This document shows positions 6,619 to 13,414 of a stretch of DNA of 16,733 nt, piece after piece (positions within the stretch are counted from its first letter, which is position 1; each line of letters opens with the position of its first letter). The stretch spans positions 1 through 16,733 of the forward strand of contig JBCCFD010000132.1 of NCBI GenBank assembly GCA_039029915.1, given 5' to 3'. A program made the translations under genes and the position numbers. The stretch is from QQUD01 sp039029915. Lineage in GTDB: Bacteria > Chloroflexota > Anaerolineae > Promineifilales > Promineifilaceae. The notes under the pieces were generated by a model. The model had not been told where the DNA came from, searched no databases, and was given only the letters and a program-made list of their open reading frames with translations.

Positions 6619-8004
6619 TTATGATATGCCAAGTAAGAAAACTGCCATGCCTAAGGCAGCGCTGATAGCTAATGTGTAAAGCATGTTGAGCTTGAAGCGA
6701 AAGAGCGCAATAAATGCGCCAATAGCAATGAGCAAGGCGGCTAGATCAACTGTTTGAAGTTGTGGAATTTGAAGCTGCAAACGGCCGTAATTCACCTCAT
6801 CGACCACGCCAAACAGCGTTTGTAGGGCAAACCAAACCGCTAAGTTCAAAATGACCCCCACCACGGCTGCCGTAATTGCCGATAGCGCAGTCGTCAATGA
6901 TTTGTTCCCTCGCCAATACTCAATAAATGGGGCCCCCAGAAAAATCCATAAAAAGCAGGGCACAAAGGTCACCCATGTGGTGACAATAGAGCCAATCACG
7001 CCTGACATCATGGGTGAAAGCGTGCCTGGATTGCGAAAAGCACCCATAAAGCCGACAAACTGAACGACCTGGACCAGTGGTCCAGGGGTTGTTTCGGCCA
7101 TCCCTAAACCATCCAGCATTTCACCCGGCTGCAGCCAGCCAAATACCTCGACGGCCTGCTGAGCAATGTAGGCGAGTACAGCATATGCACCGCCAAAAGT
7201 CACAACGGCCGTTTGGCTAAAGAAAATCCCTTCTTGCACAAAAATATGCTCGCTCCCCAAAGTGGCCCATAAAATGCCCAGTGGGATAAACCACAGGGTG
7301 AGAAAGGTGATTAAAATGCGGTACGCGTTTCGGGCAGAGGGTTTCTGAGCTTGCGCGACCGAATCAGTAATGACAAATGCCTCTTCATCTTCCTCACCTA
7401 CCTCTCGCTGCTTGATGACATCAAATTTTTCAAGCCACACTTTGCCACCGATATACCCCAGAATGCCGGCTGATAAAATGATGACGGGGAAGGGAATGTT
7501 GAAAAAGAAGATACCCAAAAAAGCCAAGGCTGAAATGCCAATCATCACCTCGTTTTTTAAGGCGCGACGACCAATGCGAATGACCGCTTCCACAACGATG
7601 GCTAAAACAGCGGGCTTTAAACCATAAAACAGCGCTTGCACGAGGGTTACTTCTTGGAAACCGGCATATAAAATGGAAAGCACCAAAATCGATACAAAAC
7701 CGGGCAAAATAAAAAGTGACCCCGCGATTAATCCTCCGCGGATGCTGTGCAATAGCCAGCCTAAATAGGTAGCTAGCTGTTGGGCTTCAGGTCCGGGCAG
7801 TAGCATTGTGTAGTTGAGCGCGTGTAGGAAGCGATTGTTGCTGACCCATTTTTTTTCTTCGACCAGCAGCTTATGCATCACTGCAATTTGACCGGCTGGT
7901 CCACCAAAACTATAGGCTGCCACCTTAACCCACACCCAAAATGCTTCTTTCAAAGTGACGCTATGCGTTGCCTCATGGCTGGGTTTTGATTCTGCAATTT
8001 GCAT
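6619..8004 (-). CDS. chrA: ChrA chromate transporter (bidomain CHR family)
   Basis: The 461-residue integral membrane protein is made of two homologous CHR domains. The N half has YSFGGPAGQIAVMHKLLVEEKKW, then LLPGPEAQQLATYLG and an FILPGF turn. The C half has VVTFGGAYAVLAYIAQQAV, then GMAETTPGPLVQVVQFVGF. The halves are joined by a charged cytoplasmic linker (about EVGEEDEEAF). FGG and PGP motifs in both halves are diagnostic of the long-chain ChrA group, which exports chromate across the cytoplasmic membrane. I chose ATG 8004 (MQIAESK) because AGGAGA lies at 8011-8016; the frame is open to 8061 but the extra residues contain a promoter-like AT-rich leader. It lies 98 bp downstream of chrB on the same strand and immediately upstream of an LMW phosphatase-like gene. 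It has ACGGCCGT at 6781 and 7205. Confidence 0.92.
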   Translation of the reverse strand: MQIAESKPSHEATHSVTLKEAFWVWVKVAAYSFGGPAGQIAVMHKLLVEEKKWVSNNRFLHALNYTMLLPGPEAQQLATYLGWLLHSIRGGLIAGSLFILPGFVSILVLSILYAGFQEVTLVQALFYGLKPAVLAIVVEAVIRIGRRALKNEVMIGISALAFLGIFFFNIPFPVIILSAGILGYIGGKVWLEKFDVIKQREVGEEDEEAFVITDSVAQAQKPSARNAYRILITFLTLWFIPLGILWATLGSEHIFVQEGIFFSQTAVVTFGGAYAVLAYIAQQAVEVFGWLQPGEMLDGLGMAETTPGPLVQVVQFVGFMGAFRNPGTLSPMMSGVIGSIVTTWVTFVPCFLWIFLGAPFIEYWRGNKSLTTALSAITAAVVGVILNLAVWFALQTLFGVVDEVNYGRLQLQIPQLQTVDLAALLIAIGAFIALFRFKLNMLYTLAISAALGMAVFLLGIS

Positions 8005-8102
8005 ATAGATTCTCCTTTTACTTGTAAAAAACAGGCTGACAGGGGGCAATAGAAAAAGCAACCCTGCTAATTTTTCTCGAATATATTTTGCTTAAAATTT
8101 GG

Positions 8103-9023
8103 TTAGGCGATGGCTTTTAGCAGACCATCAAATAAATTCAAACCCCGCTTCTCGAGCTTTTTGTCAGATAAATTTTGATTTAGCCACCCTTTTAAAAGGG
8201 CATCAATGCCCACTGTTTCAGGATGATTGTAGCATCCATCGTATAAATCAATTTCATGGACAATTTCGGACAGCTTTTGAAGCCCATCTTCGTTAATTTG
8301 AAAGGTTTGTATGAGCGTTTCAAATGTACAAAGGTTGCCGTGGTGGCCAAATTGGGCGTTTTTCATATCGAAACTAATTTCGTTTTTCTTTGGAATTTTG
8401 CGGTAGCGGATGGTGGGGTTGGCATCAATAAATCGCCGAATCAGCCAAATAGACGCCAGCCGATCGACGTGCGGCTGGGGGCGCGTGACCCACACTTTGT
8501 TTTGGAAATCTTTGATATTGAGCTGCGGTAATTTATAGGGCATCAAATCTCCACCGAGGTGTGTTTCAAGCTGGCTTATTCTCAACTCAGCTACCTTTTT
8601 TTCGGGACAGTCGAAGTAATCGATGCGCGCGATGTCAGAGATTTGTTTACGCAGCTTGGCTAGTTGTGTTTGGTAGTTTTCCTGCTCTGGATTGTTGTCA
8701 GCGCGCAAGCTTTGTTCGACTTGGGTGATTTCGCTGAGAACGGCCGTATATTCCGCACCCCTTGCTTCACAAAACAGATCCACTAACGCTTGGTCAGACA
8801 TTCCTTCAAACTGGTTCCAGTACGACATTAACGCCTGCCCTTCAGCCTGCTGTACCTCCTGTGTCAACCATTGAAACGCCTCCACGCATTCTGGCCGATG
8901 GGGCAAGATGTATAAATTGCCGGTTGGTGAAATCGTGCCAAGTCGCTGAAGCCGCCGCCAAATGGTAACGCGGGCGCTTGATTTATTTTTAGCAAACGTG
9001 TAAGCAAAGCCGATCCATGACAT
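8103..9023 (-). CDS. chrB: ChrB chromate resistance/sensor protein
   Basis: The 306-residue protein has the two-part ChrB build. Residues ~1-150 are the N-terminal region (WRRLQRLGTISPTGNLYILPHRPEC, then a helical section). From about 177 comes the conserved C-terminal domain VWVTRPQPHVDRLASIWLIRRFID (His185, Asp187), FDMKNAQFGHHGNLCTFETL (His227/228, Cys232, Glu235) and IVHEIDLYDG (His256, Asp259). These His/Cys/Glu positions could bind metal or oxyanion. ChrB proteins control chrA expression in response to chromate and have been linked to chromate reduction. ATG 9023 has no Shine-Dalgarno sequence, but promoter-like boxes sit so close that a leaderless mRNA is likely. It is first in the chrB-chrA-phosphatase operon. 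ACGGCCGT at 8740 is read as Thr-Ala-Val. Confidence 0.9.
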   Translation of the reverse strand: MSWIGFAYTFAKNKSSARVTIWRRLQRLGTISPTGNLYILPHRPECVEAFQWLTQEVQQAEGQALMSYWNQFEGMSDQALVDLFCEARGAEYTAVLSEITQVEQSLRADNNPEQENYQTQLAKLRKQISDIARIDYFDCPEKKVAELRISQLETHLGGDLMPYKLPQLNIKDFQNKVWVTRPQPHVDRLASIWLIRRFIDANPTIRYRKIPKKNEISFDMKNAQFGHHGNLCTFETLIQTFQINEDGLQKLSEIVHEIDLYDGCYNHPETVGIDALLKGWLNQNLSDKKLEKRGLNLFDGLLKAIA

Positions 9024-9030
9024 GAATGTG

Positions 9031-9058
9031 ATTGTAACGAATGTTTCATTATTTGCAA
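9031..9058 (-). promoter_or_regulatory. Candidate promoter of the chromate operon giving a leaderless chrB mRNA
   Basis: Read on the minus strand, TTGCAA (9058-9053) and TACAAT (9036-9031) are 16 bp apart, 4/6 and 5/6 matches to the sigma-70 boxes. Only 7 bases separate the -10 box from the chrB ATG at 9023, so transcription should begin at or next to the start codon. This agrees with the missing Shine-Dalgarno. TTGCAA is itself a palindrome and could be part of an operator. Confidence 0.45.
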
Positions 9059-9203
9059 CAACTGTTTCTGTATTATTGAGTGTGTCGACATTTATTGAAA
9101 TTTGTAATATTAGATAGTATTTGAAAAGTGTCTAAAATTGAGATGGGAAGTCGTTTTACCACCTAGATAATGGTGATTTGTATTTATGGAAAGGTATGAA
9201 AAC

Positions 9204-9926
9204 ATGTCCGAACAACTATCTATCGAAGAGCTAGAAATGCGTTTACGGCCGTTTGCCTACTCACAGGCTGGCTTTTTAGGTCCCAATGAATCTTTACAAC
9301 AGATTATTAGTGAAGATACTCAGACATTGGCAGAGTTAAACATCACCCATCAGCAACTTGCAGATCGACTAGAATCATTACTTTTCCAAGGGCTAGAGCT
9401 CAATAAAAACCTAATTGCCAATTTAATTGATACACATCAAGATAATTTTGATGATATTGTTGAAAAGATAGAGTTTTGGTTGGATGATATTCGCATCGAT
9501 CAACCGGAAAGATGGCCTGAAAATCCAATGAAAATTCTTCCTGATGAAAGCTGGGGGGGAATTATAGAGGGAAAGTTCCAAATTTTTATCCAACAGTGGC
9601 GCGGATTTCAGGAGTGTCCTTGGGATTGTGAGATCGACATTAGATTATTTTCCATTGATTTTATGCTTTTAAATCGACGAACGGGTTATTTTATAATGGC
9701 TCCAGGGATGATTAATCATTTAATTCGTGAGCACAATTTTTTTGAAGGGAAAGGGACGCCCTATAGGGTTGATCCTCAAAAGCTAGTGAGGGTACTTGAT
9801 CTCAATGAAGCGCATTTGGATAAGAGCTTGCCAGTTAAAGACAACAGCAATGATGTCCAACCGACAATGAACAAGGGCTCGTCGTTTTTTCGAAAAATTT
9901 CTGATTTATTTGGAGGGAAATCGTGA
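9204..9926 (+). CDS. Unrecognised acidic soluble protein coupled to the P450
   Basis: I do not recognise this 240-residue protein. It has no signal peptide or membrane segment. Residues ~1-90 are predicted helical and acidic (EELEMRLRPFAYSQAGFLGPNESL, ITHQQLADRLESLL). The middle part holds Trp-rich strands (WGGIIEGKFQIFIQQW, then CPWDCEIDIRLFSIDFML, with a CxxxC pair). The end is a basic amphipathic tail FFRKISDLFGGKS. ATG 9204 (MSEQLS) has GGAAAGG at 9188-9194; the in-frame ATG 9186 would add six residues with poorer ribosome binding signal. Its TGA overlaps the P450 ATG by one base (TGATG), so the two are probably translated together and may act together. AT-richer codon use than its neighbours suggests a different history. 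It contains ACGGCCGT at 9245. Confidence 0.75.
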   Translation: MSEQLSIEELEMRLRPFAYSQAGFLGPNESLQQIISEDTQTLAELNITHQQLADRLESLLFQGLELNKNLIANLIDTHQDNFDDIVEKIEFWLDDIRIDQPERWPENPMKILPDESWGGIIEGKFQIFIQQWRGFQECPWDCEIDIRLFSIDFMLLNRRTGYFIMAPGMINHLIREHNFFEGKGTPYRVDPQKLVRVLDLNEAHLDKSLPVKDNSNDVQPTMNKGSSFFRKISDLFGGKS

Positions 9927-11296
9927 TGAGTCGGATAGAGCATGCTACACCAAAGCAAATTCCGAAGGCCAGTTTTGGCTTTGTTTTAAAAAATATCGGC
10001 AAGCTGCGTGGGGATAGAATGGGGATATTTTTACGATTGGTTGAGCAGTACGGTGACGCAACGGCCGTTCAGCTTGGACCTGTTCTTTTGCATGTTTTTA
10101 ACCACCCCTCGCAGGCACAACATATTTTGCAGTGGAATCAAAAAAACTATATCAAAGATCGGTTAGTCACTGCCCCTGTCGAGATTTTTTCAGGACGCAC
10201 CATGTTTACAAGCGATGGTCAAAGCTGGCTTCAAAAGCGGCGGCTCATGTCACCCGCTTTTCATCGCCGTCGCTTAGCAAATTTTGGGGCCATTTCAGCC
10301 AGTGCGGCAGCCCGTTTGCTCGAGCGGTGGCGGCAAGAAGGGACACAACCGTATGACATGCAGGTGGAAATGGCGCGAGTGACGCTTGAAGTGGTGGGGC
10401 TGGCCCTTTTTTCCATTGATTTAACCGATGAGGCAACAGAGCTTGGGGCAGCCTTCATGGAGGGAAACGATTACATTATCTACCGCATTGATGTCCCCTT
10501 TGCACCACCAATTTGGGCGCCCACGAAACGCAATAAGCGGTTTGTGGCGGCAAAAACAGCGGTCGATGATTTCCTTTACGATCTGATAGAAGCTCGCTCG
10601 AAACCGGGCGCGAATGATGACAAGAATGATTTGCTGGCCATGATATTGGACGCTCGAGATGAGGAGACCGGAGAGGGGATGCCCCAAGCGCAGGTGCGCA
10701 ATGAGCTCGTCTCTCTTTTTTCCGCGGGCCATGACACCACGGCCAGCACGTTGATGTGGACGCTCTATTTGCTTTCTCAACATCCAGACGTTGAGGCAAA
10801 ACTACAGGCAGAGGTTGATGCCGTCTTGGGCGATCGATTGGTGACGTTTGATGATTTGCCCCAGCTGATCTATACGCGGCAGGTGATTGATGAAAGTTTG
10901 CGGCTGTATCCCCCCGCTTGGGCATTGACACGAACGGCCGTTTCTGATGACAACGTGGCCGGCTGGCACGTGCCAGCCGGTAAGCAGGTAACACTTTCAG
11001 TCGCCGCCATGCATCGCCATCCCGACTTTTGGGAGGACCCCGATCGCTTTATCCCTGAACGGTTTGAGCCTGAACAAGCTAAGAAACGACATAAGTTTGC
11101 CTACATTCCCTTTGGTGGCGGTCCGCGTATGTGCATTGGCTTCAACTTTGCCCTCACCGAAGCAACCCTCATCCTGGCAACGCTGATTCGGCAGGCCAAA
11201 TTCCGGCTTGTACCCGGTCATCCCGTAGAAACGAAAACGGTGGTGGGTCTTCACGCCCGCCACGGTATGCCTATGACGGTTAAATGGCGTCAATAA
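9926..11296 (+). CDS. Cytochrome P450 monooxygenase
   Basis: This 456-residue soluble P450 has all signatures in order: WxxxR-like SWLQKRR at about 100-106 (C helix), I-helix AGHDTT at 267-272, ESLR (ExxR, K helix) at 323-326, the PERF segment, and the heme loop FGGGPRMCIG with proximal thiolate Cys403. These enzymes insert one oxygen from O2 into a substrate using electrons from partner proteins. No ferredoxin or reductase gene is visible in the window. The arrangement and length fit the CYP110/CYP102-like bacterial group acting on fatty acids or alkanes, though the substrate cannot be read from sequence. ATG 9926 follows GGAGGG at 9912-9917 and overlaps the previous stop; GTG 9923 is the alternative. 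It carries ACGGCCGT at 10061 and 10934 and a 22-bp palindrome at 10959-10980. Confidence 0.93.
   Translation: MSRIEHATPKQIPKASFGFVLKNIGKLRGDRMGIFLRLVEQYGDATAVQLGPVLLHVFNHPSQAQHILQWNQKNYIKDRLVTAPVEIFSGRTMFTSDGQSWLQKRRLMSPAFHRRRLANFGAISASAAARLLERWRQEGTQPYDMQVEMARVTLEVVGLALFSIDLTDEATELGAAFMEGNDYIIYRIDVPFAPPIWAPTKRNKRFVAAKTAVDDFLYDLIEARSKPGANDDKNDLLAMILDARDEETGEGMPQAQVRNELVSLFSAGHDTTASTLMWTLYLLSQHPDVEAKLQAEVDAVLGDRLVTFDDLPQLIYTRQVIDESLRLYPPAWALTRTAVSDDNVAGWHVPAGKQVTLSVAAMHRHPDFWEDPDRFIPERFEPEQAKKRHKFAYIPFGGGPRMCIGFNFALTEATLILATLIRQAKFRLVPGHPVETKTVVGLHARHGMPMTVKWRQ
10959..10980. repeat. Perfect 22-bp palindrome inside the P450 gene
   Basis: The half-site CCGGCTGGCAC is followed directly by its exact reverse complement GTGCCAGCCGG, with centre CAC|GTG and no loop. 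It lies 17 bp after an ACGGCCGT octamer and encodes the beta-strand AGWHVPAG between the ExxR motif and the PERF segment. Confidence 0.85.
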
Positions 11297-11374
11297 TTCC
11301 TTGCCGATACATTATTGCTGGGTTTTTGTGATAAATACATCGCATGTTAAAGAACTCACGGGTAAAATTCCTAG

Positions 11375-12634
11375 ATGGCAGACCAACTTAATGGAAAAGA
11401 AAAACGGGCCCTTGAGGCGATAGATATGGCAGGCTTGCTGACGTATCTGGATGAGATTGTCAGCTTGCAAAGTTTAGACGGGGTGGAAACGGCCGTTCAG
11501 CTAAACATTGCCCAAAAAATGAGAGCACTCGGCATGGAAGTGGATGAGTGGCAAATCGATTTTAATCAAGTGCGTCAACACCCCGCCTACTGCGAAGAGG
11601 TGATTCGTGATGAGGGTGTCGGCGTGGTTGGCATTATGGGAAATGGTAATGGCAAATCGCTGATTCTTAACGGCCACACTGACGTCGTACCGGCCGGTGA
11701 TGAAGCCAATTGGACGGTTGATCCTTGGCGAGCAACCGTGAAAGATGGCAATGTATACGGCCGTGGTGCGCTCGACATGAAAGGGGGCTTGGTCTGCGCC
11801 ATTTTTGCTGCCAAAGCGATCATGGATGCAGGGATTGAGTTAGATGGAAAGCTCATGATTCAAGCGGTTATTGGGGAAGAGGATGGGGGCGTGGGGACGC
11901 TGGCCACCTGTTTGCGCGGCTACTCTGCCGACGCGGCCATCATCATGGAGCCCACTGAACTGATGGTAGCCCCCGCTCAAGCTGGCTGTCTCAACTTCCG
12001 CATCACCATTCCCGGCTATGCGGCTCACGGAGCGGTACGGCTAGAAGGGCATGATCCCATTGCTAAATTTATCCCTATCTTTCAAGCGATTATGGCGTTT
12101 GAAGCTGAGCGAAACGCGACGATAAAAGATCTGCGATTTGATAATTACAAATTACCCTACCCGATCTGCATTGGCACCATTCAAGCGGGAAACTGGGCCT
12201 CCACTGTGGCGGAGTGCTTGACGTTTGAGGGCCGATATGGGGTGGCGGTAGAAGAAGATGCGGATGAAGCGCGTCGTCAATTTGAGGCAGTGGTTCACCA
12301 TGCTGCTCAAAATGAGCCGTTTTTACAGGAAAACCCGCCAAAGGTTGAATGGTGGGGTGGTCAATTTGAAAGCGCAGGCATCGATCCGAGTCATCCAATT
12401 GTGAAAACAGTGAGTGATGCGTTTTCCCAAATCACAGGGCAGCCGCCTATTCAACAGGGCATGACGTACGGGGCCGATATGCGGCTGTTGGTTCGGTACG
12501 CCAATACACCTACCATCATGTTTGGGGCTGGCGACGTGCGTAAAGCGCACCAGCCGGATGAATTTGTGCCATTAGATGAACTGGAGACTTTGGTCAAAAC
12601 GCTCACGCTGACCATTTTGAGAATGTGCGGATAG
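11375..12634 (+). CDS. M20 family metallopeptidase/deacylase (ArgE/DapE type)
   Basis: The 419-residue protein has the full M20 di-zinc set: HTDVVPAGD (His101, Asp103), GRGALDMKGG with bridging Asp134, the GEEDGG pair with general base Glu168 and metal ligand Glu169, EPTE with Glu192, and KAHQPDEF with His392 near the C terminus. A dimerisation domain (about 200-310) is inserted between EPTE and the last His, containing GYAAHGA. Family members hydrolyse N-acyl amino acids or peptides; ArgE (acetylornithine), DapE (succinyl-DAP) and aminoacylases all share this motif order, so the substrate is open. It starts at ATG 11375 without a clear Shine-Dalgarno, 78 bp after the P450 on the same strand. 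ACGGCCGT occurs at 11489 (Thr-Ala-Val) and 11757 (Tyr-Gly-Arg, inside the conserved metal-ligand region). Confidence 0.9.
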   Translation: MADQLNGKEKRALEAIDMAGLLTYLDEIVSLQSLDGVETAVQLNIAQKMRALGMEVDEWQIDFNQVRQHPAYCEEVIRDEGVGVVGIMGNGNGKSLILNGHTDVVPAGDEANWTVDPWRATVKDGNVYGRGALDMKGGLVCAIFAAKAIMDAGIELDGKLMIQAVIGEEDGGVGTLATCLRGYSADAAIIMEPTELMVAPAQAGCLNFRITIPGYAAHGAVRLEGHDPIAKFIPIFQAIMAFEAERNATIKDLRFDNYKLPYPICIGTIQAGNWASTVAECLTFEGRYGVAVEEDADEARRQFEAVVHHAAQNEPFLQENPPKVEWWGGQFESAGIDPSHPIVKTVSDAFSQITGQPPIQQGMTYGADMRLLVRYANTPTIMFGAGDVRKAHQPDEFVPLDELETLVKTLTLTILRMCG

Positions 12635-12679
12635 GATAAGAGTTAGAGGATTGAGTGAGGCCTTGGCAAACTCACCTCG

Positions 12680-12712
12680 CTAATAGAATGCAGATTGCGC
12701 GAATCAAACGGA
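12680..12712. repeat. Decayed intergenic repeat element (CAGATTGCGCG type)
   Basis: The 137-bp gap before the thioesterase holds a stretch resembling the widespread 'CAGATT-CACGGAT-AAACGGATT' class of bacterial intergenic repeats (TAGAATGCAGATT, then AATCAAACGGATTT). The start of the next gap (13261-13280) has a similar TTAGAATACAGAT. Near 12730-12752 there is also a short GCTGAAAT duplication. No promoter is clear. Confidence 0.35.
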
Positions 12713-12771
12713 TTTTTGGCTGACAAGCTGATGGGCTGAAATGCTGAAATGCTATTTACAAAGGTAAAACA

Positions 12772-13251
12772 ATGACCTACTCACTTTATAAAACGGCCGT
12801 TTCTCCAGATTGGATCGACTACAACGGCCATATGAACGCCGGTTTTTATAATGTCGTGATTGATAAGGCGGCCGAGCAGTTGATTGCTGATATGGATGGG
12901 ATTGCGTATTTTAAGAAGACATCAGGTACCTTTTACTCCGTTGAGATACACATCATCTATGCCAATGAACTAAAATTAGGCGACCCAATTGAAGTAAAAA
13001 CCCAAATTATTAGCTTTGATCGCAAACGGGTCCATCTCTTTTCTACGCTTTACCACGGGCAAGATGGATATGAGGCGGCATCTGGTGAAACCATGATGCT
13101 GCATTATGTTCAAAATGAGGGGGCAGTTGTGCCCATGCCGGATGAGTTTTTTGCCAATGTAGAAAAAATGGCGCGGCAGCACGCTAATTTAGAGGTGCCA
13201 GAAGCGATAGGTCGGTCTGTTCGCCTTGCCAAACAAACCTTGATTGGCTAA
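12772..13251 (+). CDS. Hot-dog fold acyl-CoA thioesterase (carnitine/betainyl-CoA thioesterase-like)
   Basis: The 159-residue single hot-dog domain has VSPDWIDYNGHMNAGFYNVVIDKA (about 10-33), in which the D-x-N-G-H-M-N motif holds the catalytic Asp16, followed by the long hot-dog helix. Beta-strands with ELKLGDPIEVKTQI and RVHLFSTLYH complete the sheet. The sequence style is that of thioesterases found alone or fused to L-carnitine dehydrogenase, which hydrolyse betainyl-CoA-like thioesters; a general 4-hydroxybenzoyl-CoA thioesterase is the alternative. ATG 12772 has AAAGG about 8 bases upstream. The next gene on the strand is a GMC/choline-dehydrogenase-like enzyme, a pairing compatible with quaternary-amine or alcohol catabolism, but a repeat-filled 163-bp gap lies between. 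ACGGCCGT at 12793 is read as Thr-Ala-Val within the first strand. Confidence 0.82.
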   Translation: MTYSLYKTAVSPDWIDYNGHMNAGFYNVVIDKAAEQLIADMDGIAYFKKTSGTFYSVEIHIIYANELKLGDPIEVKTQIISFDRKRVHLFSTLYHGQDGYEAASGETMMLHYVQNEGAVVPMPDEFFANVEKMARQHANLEVPEAIGRSVRLAKQTLIG

Positions 13252-13319
13252 CAGACTAAACTCCATTAGAATACAGATAGGGCAGTTTGCTGAGAATAAG
13301 TTAGGCAATTTTTGAAAGA

Positions 13320-13392
13320 CAAACGCGGAGCGCAGAGTACGCGGAGTAATTTGTAACGATTTCTCGGTGAGCCTCGTGCCTCTGCGTTTTTT
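13320..13392. repeat. Intergenic repeat of the 'GCGGAG-CGCAGAG / CCTCTGCG' family
   Basis: ACGCGGAG occurs at 13323 and again near 13339, around CGCAGAG (13331-13337). CGCAGAG is matched by the inverted CTCTGCG (13380-13386), followed by six T. The composition matches a class of imperfect intergenic repeats seen across many environmental bacteria. It could act as a weak terminator for the thioesterase gene, although the 42-base loop is long. The TTG-initiated extension of the GMC gene from 13367 would translate this repeat, which argues against that start. Confidence 0.5.
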
Positions 13393-13414
13393 GTTGAATA
13401 GTGAGGAGAGCAAC

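Noticed and set aside
8005..8061. N-terminal extension of ChrA (19 residues)
   Set aside because: It has no ribosome site and is AT-rich leader DNA; ATG 8004 has AGGAGA at proper distance.
13367..13414. TTG start for the GMC oxidoreductase
   Set aside because: It lies in an intergenic repeat; AGGAG precedes ATG 13415, and the FAD motif begins directly after it as in the family.
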